Below are positions 28,778-36,484 of a stretch of 64,000 nucleotides of DNA, in pieces. Each line of letters opens with the position of its first letter. The first letter of the stretch is position 1. The DNA comes from Pseudonocardia sp. MH-G8. Lineage in GTDB: Bacteria; Actinomycetota; Actinomycetes; Mycobacteriales; Pseudonocardiaceae. The position numbers were made by a program, and so were the translations under genes. Under the pieces are notes generated by a model, which did no database searches, was not told the DNA's origin, and was given only the letters and a program-made list of their open reading frames with translations. Where the stretch lies: NCBI RefSeq assembly GCF_002262885.1, contig NZ_NKYF01000004.1, positions 248,710-312,709 on the forward strand, written 5' to 3'.

Positions 28778-28849
28778 GCCCCCGTAGCTCAGGGGATAGA
28801 GCACCGCCCTCCGGAGGCGGGAGCGCAGGTTCGAATCCTGCCGGGGGCA
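28778..28849 (+). tRNA. tRNA-Arg (anticodon CCG)
   Basis: A full cloverleaf can be drawn in 72 bases. The acceptor stem is GCCCCCG/CGGGGGC, the D-arm is GCTC...GAGC, the anticodon stem CCGCC/GGCGG holds the loop CTCCGGA (anticodon CCG, codon CGG), the variable loop has four bases, and the T-arm is GCAGG-TTCGAAT-CCTGC. The 3' CCA is not encoded. It stands beside argS and is followed by an integrase remnant, suggesting past use as an attachment site. Confidence 0.96.
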
Positions 28850-28871
28850 CCCTCATCGTGACCACGAGAAA

Positions 28872-28906
28872 CGGCCCCTCACCTGGGAAGACAGCGTGAG
28901 GGGCCG
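28872..28906 (+). terminator. Terminator after tRNA-Arg
   Basis: CGGCCCCTCAC (28872-28882) pairs perfectly with GTGAGGGGCCG (28896-28906) around a 13-base loop. It is followed by CTCTTGTCGTGTCT, which is T-richer than most local sequence. It lies 22 bases beyond the tRNA. Confidence 0.7.
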
Positions 28907-28971
28907 CTCTTGTCGTGTCTGGGCGTCCCGGCCCTGACCGACTGTGCGCGTCCACCTAGCCCACGTTGCGG

Positions 28972-29187
28972 CTACGCCCTCCCCAGGTACCCGAGCGCCT
29001 GCTCGACGCGGCGCCGGGCGATCGCGTCCTGCCCGTCCTCGCACTTGGTGCGGGCCTCGAGCAACGCCTTCACCGAGTGCCCGGCCCACTCGGCGACCTG
29101 CGGGCTCGGCAACCCCCCGTTGAGCCGCGTGGAGACGCACGCGTGCCGGAGCGTGCAGGGCGGCGCACCGAGCGGGACGGCGAGCAC
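28972..29187 (-). pseudogene. Tyrosine recombinase (integrase) C-terminal remnant
   Basis: A 71-residue frame matches the last part of actinobacterial phage/ICE integrases: LRHACVSTRLNGGLP (the box with the catalytic Arg-His), VAEWAGHSVKALLEA, then RTKCEDGQ...ARRRVEQALG. In intact relatives the residue just before the KC/AKC segment is the nucleophilic Tyr; here it reads RTKC, so the Tyr is gone. The N-terminal and core-binding parts are missing, with a stop codon immediately upstream. Position 123 bases after tRNA-Arg marks a decayed integrated element. Confidence 0.8.
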
Positions 29188-29306
29188 ATCCGGGCGTTCC
29201 TATTCGGGTGGACCAGGCTCACATCCGAGCGCGTGAGCCCGGGTGCAGACTGACGACGCGCGTGCACGTGCGAGCCCGTGCCAGACCGACGACGAAGGGA
29301 AGAAAC

Positions 29307-29708
29307 ATGACGATCGACCGAAACAAGGCGTCCGTCAGAAGGCTGGTCGAAGGTCTGGGAACGGACGGTAGCCCCGACGCCTTCGACCTTCTTCACGACG
29401 ATGCAGTGTGGACCGTCATGACCGACGCTGCCACTTTCCCGGTCTCCGGCGACATGTCGAAGCCCGCGTTCATCGAACACATGAAGAAGTTTCACGACTC
29501 GCTTCCCAGCGGCATACACATGTCGGTGACCAGCGTGATCGCCGATGAAGCCCATGCGTCGGTGGAGGCGACTTCGCACGCGCTCCTCGCCAACGGGAAG
29601 AGCCTCGACCAGGTATATCACTTCGCATTCGAACTGGCGGACGGCAAGATCGTGGCAGCACGCGAATACATCGATACGGCCCGCGCCCTCTCCGCGTTCT
29701 CTGGATGA
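29307..29708 (+). CDS. SnoaL/NTF2-like fold protein
   Basis: This 133-residue protein begins MTIDRNKASVRRLVEGLG and has the cone-shaped NTF2-like pattern of helices then strands (DDAVWTVMTDAATFPVSG, KPAFIEHMKKFHDSL, QVYHFAFELADGKIVAAREYID). The final segment is the usual SnoaL family ending, where the family binds small hydrophobic ligands or catalyses isomerisation or hydrolysis. The substrate cannot be predicted. A GAAGGGAAG ribosome site precedes the ATG. It stands alone between the integrase remnant and the polysaccharide locus. Confidence 0.82.
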   Translation: MTIDRNKASVRRLVEGLGTDGSPDAFDLLHDDAVWTVMTDAATFPVSGDMSKPAFIEHMKKFHDSLPSGIHMSVTSVIADEAHASVEATSHALLANGKSLDQVYHFAFELADGKIVAAREYIDTARALSAFSG

Positions 29709-29784
29709 GCGGCCCGTTGACGACTCGAGACCGCCTCCCACCCCGGAACCGAGGCATCCTCGCGGCGGGCTCATGATCGCGAGT

Positions 29785-29824
29785 TTCGGTTGACTTTGGC
29801 TGCCCGACAGCCATAGCAACCGAA
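29785..29824 (+). terminator. Bulged stem-loop downstream of the SnoaL-like gene
   Basis: TTCGGTTG (29785-29792) pairs with CAACCGAA (29817-29824), with an inner GGCTG/CAGCC pair at 29798-29802 and 29808-29812. It lies 77 bases after the stop codon and is a possible terminator. The rest of 29709-29930 shows no gene. Confidence 0.45.
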
Positions 29825-29930
29825 CCCGCGGACCATGCGCCCCGCCGGAGCGCTGGACGCACCGAACAGCGCCCTCTCGGTGCCGGTTGCAGCGCCCGAG
29901 GTGGCGGGCAGATCCACTCGTGCACGGTGG

Positions 29931-29983
29931 GCAACCCCGTGCGATCCGGGACGTCTACTCTCACGGACGCAATAGCTATTGCG
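29931..29983 (+). promoter_or_regulatory. ECF sigma-type promoter with 16-bp palindrome, copy 1
   Basis: GCAACC (29931-29936) and CGTCTA (29952-29957) are separated by 15 bases, which resembles promoters of SigE-like envelope-stress ECF sigma factors (AAC in the -35, CGTC in the -10). A perfect palindrome CGCAATAGCTATTGCG at 29968-29983 lies at the expected transcription start, a good operator candidate. The same arrangement recurs at 38059-38112. Confidence 0.55.
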
Positions 29984-30053
29984 CCTACGGAGAGTGACGG
30001 AGGATGTACGTGTCGGACGAGCGTGAGCCCGCTCGACGGGCCGGAGTCACATC

Positions 30054-30863
30054 GTGAAGGTCGTGCTGTTCTGCGGCGGCTACGGCACGCGGACGCGCGA
30101 CGGCGCCTCCGAGCTGCCCAAACCGATGCAGCAGATCGGGCCACGACCGTTGATCTGGCACGTCATGCGCTACTACGCCCACTTCGGTCACACCGACTTC
30201 GTGCTGTGCCTGGGCCACGGGGCGCACCACGTCAAGGACTACTTCCTGAGCTACTCCGAGACCGCGTCGAACGACTTCGTGCTGCGCGGCCGGGACGTGC
30301 AGTTGCTGGGCCGCGACATCTCGGAGTGGACGATCACTTTCGTCCACACCGGGTCGGACTCCCCGATCGGGGAGCGGCTGCGGCAGGTGCGCCCACACGT
30401 GCAGGGCGAGGAGATGTTCCTCGCCAACTACGCCGACGTGCTGACCGATCTCCCGCTGGACCGCATGGTGGAGCGGTTCCGGCAGTCGGACGCCGTGGCG
30501 GGGCTGCTCGCGGTGGCGCCGCAGGCGGCCTTCCACTGCGTGGACGTGCGCGACGACGGTCTCGTGGAGAGCATCACGGCACTGCAGGAGATGCCGCTGT
30601 GGGAGAACGGCGGCTACTTCGTGCTGCGCCCCGAGATCTTCGACCACCTGCCTCCGGGCGGCGATCTGGTCATGGACGCCTGCCGGTCGCTGGCGGAGCG
30701 GCGCCGCTTGCTCGCGCACCGCCACCGGGGGTTCTGGCAGCCTGCCGACACGGTCAAGGAACGGCACGCGCTGGAGGCGGCCTACCACGCCGGGAACCGG
30801 CCGTGGATGGTGTGGGAGTCCGCGTGCGGCGAACCCGTTCCCGCCCCGGGGCAGCGCGCATGA
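30054..30863 (+). CDS. Glucose-1-phosphate cytidylyltransferase-like nucleotidyltransferase
   Basis: This 269-residue sugar-phosphate nucleotidyltransferase resembles RfbF, which makes CDP-glucose. It has the nucleotide-binding loop VVLFCGGYGTRTRDGASELP, the basic PKPMQQIGPRPLIWHVMRYY, the NGGYFVLRP segment and the C-terminal HRGFWQPADTVKERHALEAAY typical of RfbF. The G-Y-G-T-R loop is intact. CDP-glucose usually feeds deoxysugars; no dehydratase is present nearby, so the product's use is unknown. It overlaps the flippase gene by four bases (ATGA) and is the first gene of a three-gene operon. Confidence 0.85.
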   Translation: MKVVLFCGGYGTRTRDGASELPKPMQQIGPRPLIWHVMRYYAHFGHTDFVLCLGHGAHHVKDYFLSYSETASNDFVLRGRDVQLLGRDISEWTITFVHTGSDSPIGERLRQVRPHVQGEEMFLANYADVLTDLPLDRMVERFRQSDAVAGLLAVAPQAAFHCVDVRDDGLVESITALQEMPLWENGGYFVLRPEIFDHLPPGGDLVMDACRSLAERRRLLAHRHRGFWQPADTVKERHALEAAYHAGNRPWMVWESACGEPVPAPGQRA

Positions 30864-32356
30864 CGTCCGCGGTCGGCGGATCGGCCGACGGTTCCTGGCA
30901 CCCGCGCCCGGGTCCTCCGGCCGTCCGGACGCAGGCCGCCGTTCCCGGGGAGCAGCGCGGCCTCTCAGCACGCACCGAGCACGAGCTCTGCGCCCTCGTG
31001 ACCGAGCCGCTGACCGTGGTGCTGCCCCCCGTCCGGCGCCGCGGCGAGCAGCCGCTGTCCGCAGCGCCCTGCTCCTCGGCGGCACAGCGTCGCGCCGGGC
31101 TGGGCGAGGGACTGGCGCTCTCGATCAGCTCCGGGCTCGGCGCACTGGCAGGGCTGGCGAGCTGGCTGATCGCGGCACGCCTGCTCCCGCAAGCCGAGTT
31201 CGGGCTCGCCGCCGCCGTGGTCTCGGCGTTCATGCTGGTCGGCGGCATCGCCCAGGTGAACCTCGGCCTGGCCCTGATGCGTTGGCTGCCCGTCGCGGGC
31301 CGGCACGTCGGCACTCTCGTGTGGCGCAGCCTGCTGCTGATCATGCCGCTGGCGGGCGTCGCAGGCCTCGCGTACGTGGTGGTGGTTCCGACCTTGGCCC
31401 GTACCGCGGCCGGACCGGACGGACCGATCGTCATCGGCGCGGTGGTGTTCGCCGCGGCCGCGGCCGCGTGGGGCGTCTTCGTCGTGCACGACTACGTGCT
31501 GGTCGCCATCGGCAAGCCGTGGTGGAGCGTGTGGCGCAACGGCTTGTTCGCCGCAGTTCGCATCGCCCTGCTCGTCGTCCTGGGCTCCGCCCTGGGCGCG
31601 CAGGGCGTGGTGCTCTCCTGGGCCGGCCCGCTCGTCGTGTGGATCGCGGCCGGCTCACTGGTGCTCCTGGTGGCGGTGCGTCGCTGCGCCGCCCGCGCCA
31701 CCGGCGGCACCGTACCGAGCAGGTCCGAGGTGGTGGGTTTCCTCGGGCCGACCTGGCTCGCCCAGATCGGCAACACCCTCCTGCTCAACCAGGTGCCCCT
31801 ACTGGTCATCCTCCGGTTCGGCCCCGAACCGGGCGCGGCCTTCTTCGTCGCCTGGCAGGCCACGGTCGTGGTGGAGACCGCGGCCACCTACTTCACCCAC
31901 TCGCTGTCCGCCACGTGGGCGCGGGCGCCGGAACGGGCCGCCGAGCTCACGTCCTCCTCCCGCCGCCAGATGCTCATGATCTTCCTGCCGCTGCTCGGGC
32001 TCGCAGCGCTCCTGGCCGGACCAGGGTTGACGATCTTCGGGCCCGGCTACGCGGCGACCGCCGAGGTGCTGCGGCTGCTCCTGCTCGGCCAGGCGTTCCG
32101 CCTGCTGGTGGTGCACGAGCTCGGAGTGCGCACGGCCGCCGGCCGAGGGGTGGCCTACGCGCGGCTGCACCTGGCCAGCACGGTGCTGGTGCTACTGGCT
32201 GTCTTCCTGGTGCCGGTGCCGGCGGGCGGTGGCTCGGGCACCGCCCTGTTGCCGGTCGCGTGGGGCTACGTGGCGGTCCAACTGCTCTGCGCGGTGCACG
32301 TGGTGCTCGTTCGCACGCTGGGGAAGAAACGGATGACACGGGGGGACCGGACGTGA
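30860..32356 (+). CDS. Polysaccharide/oligosaccharide flippase (Wzx/MATE-like), copy 1
   Basis: This 498-residue membrane protein has about 12 hydrophobic helices after a 90-residue disordered cytoplasmic N-terminus. The helices begin at SGLGALAGLASWLIAARLLPQ and include LGPTWLAQIGNTLLLNQVPLLV, typical of the polysaccharide-export superfamily that moves lipid-linked sugars across the membrane. It overlaps the gene on each side by four bases. A very similar second copy lies at 38400-39782. The substrate is not predictable but is likely tied to the adjacent cytidylyltransferase. Confidence 0.85.
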   Translation: MTSAVGGSADGSWHPRPGPPAVRTQAAVPGEQRGLSARTEHELCALVTEPLTVVLPPVRRRGEQPLSAAPCSSAAQRRAGLGEGLALSISSGLGALAGLASWLIAARLLPQAEFGLAAAVVSAFMLVGGIAQVNLGLALMRWLPVAGRHVGTLVWRSLLLIMPLAGVAGLAYVVVVPTLARTAAGPDGPIVIGAVVFAAAAAAWGVFVVHDYVLVAIGKPWWSVWRNGLFAAVRIALLVVLGSALGAQGVVLSWAGPLVVWIAAGSLVLLVAVRRCAARATGGTVPSRSEVVGFLGPTWLAQIGNTLLLNQVPLLVILRFGPEPGAAFFVAWQATVVVETAATYFTHSLSATWARAPERAAELTSSSRRQMLMIFLPLLGLAALLAGPGLTIFGPGYAATAEVLRLLLLGQAFRLLVVHELGVRTAAGRGVAYARLHLASTVLVLLAVFLVPVPAGGGSGTALLPVAWGYVAVQLLCAVHVVLVRTLGKKRMTRGDRT

Positions 32357-34074
32357 CGGAGTACGACGTCATCATCGTGGGGGGCGGATCGGCGGGCTGT
32401 GTGCTGGCCAACCGCCTCAGCGCTGACCCGCGCACCACGGTGCTGCTGCTCGAGGCGGGCCGGCCGGACTACTGGTGGGACCTCGCCGTGCACCTGCCGA
32501 TCGCGATGGGTTTCCCCGTCGGCAGCCGGACGCACGACTGGCGCTTCGAGACCGAACCGGAGCCGCGCATGCACGACCGGCGCATGCGGCAACCGCGCGG
32601 CCGGGTGCTCGGCGGCTCCAGCAGCATCAACGGGATGGTCTACCAGCGGGGGAACCCCGCCGACTACGACGGCTGGGCCCAGCGCCCCGGGCTGCACGAG
32701 TGGGATGCGGCGCATTGCCTGCCCTACTACCGGCGGTTGGAGAACGTGCGCGATGAGCCCGGCGGCACCACCCGCGGCCGCCACGGACCACAGACCCTGG
32801 AGCGCAGCCCGGCGCGGGGGCCGCTGTTCGATGCCTTCTTCGCCGCCGCCCGCCAAGCCGGCCACCCGGTCGTCGGCGACATCAACGACACCGAGCAGGA
32901 GGGCTTCGCCCGGCTGGACCAGGCGGTGCGCCGCGGGCGCCGCGAGTCGGCGGCCGGGGCGTACCTGCGCCCCGTCCGGCACCGCCCCAACCTCGAGATC
33001 CGCTGCCAGGCGGCGGTCACCGGCCTGATGTTCTCCGGGACCCGCGCCGTCGGCGTGCGCTACCGGACCAGGCCCGGTGCGACCGTTCAGGCCCGCGCCG
33101 GTGAGGTCGTCCTGTGCGGCGGCGCCATCAGCACCCCGCAACTCCTGCAGTCCTCGGGCATCGGGAACGCTCGCCACCTCGAATCGCTCGGCGTTCCCGT
33201 CGTGCACGACCTGCCCGGCGTCGGGCAGAACCTGCAGGACCACCTCGCCGTCCACATGCAGCACGAGTCCCGGCTGCCGGTCTCGGACGTCGGGGTGAAG
33301 GACAAGAAGCGCTGGCCGCGCATCGTCGCCCAGTCGTTGCTGAGCGGCAGCGGCCCCGGTGCCCACAACCCGATGCAGGCCGTGGGCTTCCTGCGCAGCT
33401 CCGAGGCCGCCCCCTACCCCGACCTCATGATGATGTTCGCGCCGATCGCGATGCACAGCGAGGAGACGTCGCTGGGGCCCCGTGACCACGGCTATCAGCT
33501 GCACGTGGGGGTGATGCGCTCCGACGCGCGCGGCTCGGTCATGATCACGAGCCGCGATCCCCAGCGCTACCCGGCCATCCGTGTGAACTACCTGGGCGGC
33601 AGCCAGGACCACCGGCTGTGGCCGATCGCCCTGCAGAAGGCCCGGGACCTGCTCGCCCAGCCTGCGTTCGAACCCTATGACGGCGGCGAGGTTCTACCCG
33701 GACCCGCCGTGGCCGGTGACGAGCAGGTGCTCGACTGGGTGCGCCGCAGCGCCCAAACCGGCCTGCACCCGGTGGGCACCGCCGCCATGGGTCTCGACGA
33801 CGAGTCCGTGGTCGACCCGCGCACCATGCGCGTGCACGGCACGCAGGGTCTACGCGTCGTCGACGCGTCGGTGATGCCGGTGCTGCCCAACGCCAACACG
33901 TACGGGCCCACCGTGATGATCGCCGAACGGGCCGCCGACCTCCTCCTGGGCAACACCCCGCTGCCCCCGCGGCCCTGGGGCTCGGCCTCCGTCGCACGCT
34001 CGGACCGTCCCGGCCGTGGGCTGAGTCGTCGTCCTGCCGATCAGGACAAGCCGCCCGAGGCGCCGATGGTCTGA
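32353..34074 (+). CDS. GMC-family FAD oxidoreductase
   Basis: This 573-residue flavoenzyme resembles choline/alcohol dehydrogenases. The FAD-binding N-terminus is [18 protein letters not shown], followed by [19 protein letters not shown] (GMC signature 1), [30 protein letters not shown] (signature 2 region), and the C-terminal [10 protein letters not shown] with its catalytic His and [21 protein letters not shown] 32353 overlaps the flippase stop (GTGA). It oxidises an alcohol group on an unknown substrate. Its last 34 bases overlap the convergent SDR gene. Confidence 0.88.
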   Translation: MTEYDVIIVGGGSAGCVLANRLSADPRTTVLLLEAGRPDYWWDLAVHLPIAMGFPVGSRTHDWRFETEPEPRMHDRRMRQPRGRVLGGSSSINGMVYQRGNPADYDGWAQRPGLHEWDAAHCLPYYRRLENVRDEPGGTTRGRHGPQTLERSPARGPLFDAFFAAARQAGHPVVGDINDTEQEGFARLDQAVRRGRRESAAGAYLRPVRHRPNLEIRCQAAVTGLMFSGTRAVGVRYRTRPGATVQARAGEVVLCGGAISTPQLLQSSGIGNARHLESLGVPVVHDLPGVGQNLQDHLAVHMQHESRLPVSDVGVKDKKRWPRIVAQSLLSGSGPGAHNPMQAVGFLRSSEAAPYPDLMMMFAPIAMHSEETSLGPRDHGYQLHVGVMRSDARGSVMITSRDPQRYPAIRVNYLGGSQDHRLWPIALQKARDLLAQPAFEPYDGGEVLPGPAVAGDEQVLDWVRRSAQTGLHPVGTAAMGLDDESVVDPRTMRVHGTQGLRVVDASVMPVLPNANTYGPTVMIAERAADLLLGNTPLPPRPWGSASVARSDRPGRGLSRRPADQDKPPEAPMV

Positions 34075-34775
34075 CCGGTGACCCAACGCGACTCGGCCGA
34101 GGCGAGGAACGCGACGACCTCGGCGACGTCCTCGGGGGTACCGATCCGACCGAGCGGGGTCATCTGGATGATCGAAGAAGCGTTCTCCCGGATCTCCGGG
34201 CGCAGTCCGTCGGTGTCGGTCAGCCCCGGGAGCACCGCGTTCACCGTCACCGCTCGCGAACCGAGCTCGCGGGCGAGCGAGAAGGTCATCTGTTCGACGG
34301 CCGCCTTGGTGGCTGCGTAGACCCCGATGAACGGCATCGAGACGCGGGTGTTACCCGTCGAGATGTTGATGATCCGGCCGTTGTCGGACACCGCGTCGGC
34401 CGCGTGCTGCATGACCAGGAACGACCCCTTGAAGTTGACGGCGACGACGTTGTCGAAGTCGGATTCGGCCGTCGTGGCGATCGGCGCGACGAGGTTGATG
34501 CCGACGTTGTTGACGACGATGTCGAGCCCACCGAGGGTCTCGGCGGTTTCGGCAAAGAGCCGGTGGACGTCTGCTGAGCTGCCGAGGTCGGCCTGAACGG
34601 CGATCGCCGTGCCGCCGGCGGCGGTGATCGCCTCGACGGTGCCGTCGGCCGCTTTTCGGTTCTCGTGGTAGTTGACGACGACCTCGGCGCCGCGGGTGGC
34701 CAGGAGTCGTGCGATGGCACTCCCGATTCCGCGGGAGCCCGCGGTGACGAGCGCCTTCTTACCCTTGAGATTCAT
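34041..34775 (-). CDS. Short-chain dehydrogenase/reductase
   Basis: This 244-residue Rossmann-fold oxidoreductase has the cofactor loop TAGSRGIGSAIARLLA, the NNVG motif at about residue 88, and the catalytic Ser, Tyr and Lys in INISTGNTRVSMPFIGVYAATKAAV (YxxxK as YAATK). The C-terminus is GIG/ASGGLS-like, as in FabG-type enzymes. The basic residue after the second strand (NYHENRK) suggests NADP. It is translationally coupled to the MFS gene (ATGA overlap), so it belongs to the MerR-controlled unit. Confidence 0.9.
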   Translation of the reverse strand: MNLKGKKALVTAGSRGIGSAIARLLATRGAEVVVNYHENRKAADGTVEAITAAGGTAIAVQADLGSSADVHRLFAETAETLGGLDIVVNNVGINLVAPIATTAESDFDNVVAVNFKGSFLVMQHAADAVSDNGRIINISTGNTRVSMPFIGVYAATKAAVEQMTFSLARELGSRAVTVNAVLPGLTDTDGLRPEIRENASSIIQMTPLGRIGTPEDVAEVVAFLASAESRWVTGQTIGASGGLS

Positions 34776-35995
34776 CTCTTCCTCCCGGTCGAAAGCTGGG
34801 ATGCATTGTCTGAATCGGCGCGAAGCACGATTGCCGTGAAGACGACTCCGGCCAACGTGACGCACGCACCCACCGGCCCGGTCCACGTCACTCCCGCCAC
34901 GGCGACGACGACGCCGCCGATGCCGGCGCCGATCATGTTGGCGACGTTGAAGGCCGCCACGTTGGTGGCCGCGGCCAACGTGGGCGCGTCCGAGGCCAGT
35001 GCGAGGATCCGCACCTGGAGGCCGGGGATGAGGGCGAACGCCGCGGCTCCCAGCAGGAACACGTCGACCACGGTGGCGCCCAGGCCGTTCTGCGCGGCGA
35101 CCGGGAGTACGGCCAAGGTGAGCGTCATGAGGACCATCGCCGTCAGCAGCGTGGGCCTCAAGTATTCGGCGGAGGTTCGGCTCGCGACGAGGTTCCCGAC
35201 GACACCGCCTCCGCCGAAGGCCGCGACCGCGATGGTGACGGCGGTCGACCCTCCATCGAAATGTTGCACGAGCGGCGCAAGATAGGTGAACGCGGTGAAC
35301 ACCGCGCCGTATCCGAGCACGGTCATGGCGAGTGTGGCCAGGACGGCGGGTCGGATCAGCGTTCGCGCTTGCCTCGCCACCGATGGGGCGGGAGGCCGCG
35401 GGGTGCCGGGCAGCGTGGCGGCGAGTACCGCTGTTCCGATGGCTGCGACGAGGAGGATGAGCCAGAAGGTCCACCGCCAGGACAGGTGCGTGGCGACCTG
35501 GGTGCCCAGCGGGACACCGATCACGGTGGCGAGGGTCAGTCCCGACGTGACCATCCCGACCGCCCACGTCGTCCGTTCCGGGGGCACCGAGGAGACCGCG
35601 ACGACCAGGCCGGTGGCGAACACGACGCCGTGCACCAGTCCGGCTCCGACGCGGCCGAGAACCATCACCGCGAAGTCGGTGGCCACCGCGCAGGTCAGGA
35701 TCGCGGCGCAGAAGATCACCATACAGCCGAGGAGCGTGCGCCTCGGCGAGATGCGAACGGTCACCGCGGTCAGCAGCGGCCCCGCGACCACCACTGTGGC
35801 CGCGTAGACCGTCACCAGTTGCCCCGTTGCGACGACGCCGCTTCCCAGGCCCGTGGAGACTTCGGGCAGCATCCCCGCCACCGCGAACTCGGCGGTGCCG
35901 ATGGCGAACACACACATCGCCAGACCCAGCAGGACCCACCGGATGCTCCCCGCAGCCGGCGGATTCGCCGGTGTTGGATCGATTTCGGTCGTCAC
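34772..35995 (-). CDS. MFS transporter (drug/arabinose efflux type)
   Basis: This 407-residue, 12-helix major facilitator resembles the AraJ/Cmx/PbuE group (DHA1 family). It starts WVLLGLAMCVFAIGTAEFAVAGMLPEV and has GRVGAGLVHGVVFATGLVVA and SWRWTFWLILLVAAIG in the first half. The family exports sugars, nucleosides or drugs. The GTG at 35995 is chosen because the first helix follows within about 20 residues. It is divergent from a MerR regulator with a palindrome between them, and it overlaps the SDR gene by four bases. Confidence 0.88.
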   Translation of the reverse strand: MTTEIDPTPANPPAAGSIRWVLLGLAMCVFAIGTAEFAVAGMLPEVSTGLGSGVVATGQLVTVYAATVVVAGPLLTAVTVRISPRRTLLGCMVIFCAAILTCAVATDFAVMVLGRVGAGLVHGVVFATGLVVAVSSVPPERTTWAVGMVTSGLTLATVIGVPLGTQVATHLSWRWTFWLILLVAAIGTAVLAATLPGTPRPPAPSVARQARTLIRPAVLATLAMTVLGYGAVFTAFTYLAPLVQHFDGGSTAVTIAVAAFGGGGVVGNLVASRTSAEYLRPTLLTAMVLMTLTLAVLPVAAQNGLGATVVDVFLLGAAAFALIPGLQVRILALASDAPTLAAATNVAAFNVANMIGAGIGGVVVAVAGVTWTGPVGACVTLAGVVFTAIVLRADSDNASQLSTGRKR

Positions 35996-36013
35996 GAGCG
36001 GGACGCTAAAGTC

Positions 36014-36027
36014 TGACACCGGTGTCA
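36014..36027. promoter_or_regulatory. MerR operator candidate
   Basis: A perfect 14-bp palindrome, TGACACCGGTGTCA, lies in the 65-base gap between the divergent MFS and merR-type genes. Its minus-strand half forms a TTGACA -35 element for the MFS gene. MerR-family regulators bind such dyads over the promoter spacer, so this is the probable binding site. Confidence 0.65.
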
Positions 36028-36060
36028 AGGTAAAGATCACGTGTCGAGGAGCACAGCCAC

Positions 36061-36414
36061 ATGCGGATCGGCGAACTCGCGGAACGAACCGGTGCCAGCC
36101 CACGGTCGTTGCGGCATTACGAGAAGACCGGCCTCCTGTCTGCCACCCGTTCCACCGGCAACTACCGGGAGTTCGACGACTCCGCGGTCGACACCGTGAG
36201 GATCGTGCAGACGCTGCTCCGGGCCGGCATGAACACCGCCACCATCGGCCAGGTGCTGCCCTGCGTTGCACTCGTCGGTGGCCGCGCAACACCGTGTGCC
36301 GGGCTGCGTGCCGAACTCCACAGCGAACGCGCCAGGCTCCTGGCCCAGCAGCGCGCCATCGAACGCTCCGTCCTCGTGCTCGACGGCGTGATCGCCTCGG
36401 CGCCGTCGGAGTAG
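36061..36414 (+). CDS. MerR-family transcriptional regulator
   Basis: This 117-residue protein begins MRIGELAERTGASPRSLRHYEKTGLLSA, the canonical MerR helix-turn-helix, with NYREFDDSAVDTVRIVQTLLRAG as the wing and second helix pair. A coiled-coil dimer helix follows (ELHSERARLLAQQRAIERSVLVLDGVI). It lacks a long effector domain; two cysteines (LPCVAL, ATPCAGL) could sense metal or redox but this is speculative. It is divergent from the MFS-SDR unit, which it very likely controls. A GAGGAG ribosome site precedes the ATG. Confidence 0.9.
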   Translation: MRIGELAERTGASPRSLRHYEKTGLLSATRSTGNYREFDDSAVDTVRIVQTLLRAGMNTATIGQVLPCVALVGGRATPCAGLRAELHSERARLLAQQRAIERSVLVLDGVIASAPSE

Positions 36415-36484
36415 CGCATCCGCCCTGATGGCGGCGCGCGCGGCGTCACGGTGAAGCCACTCGCTGACGCCGGCCCAGCCGTGG

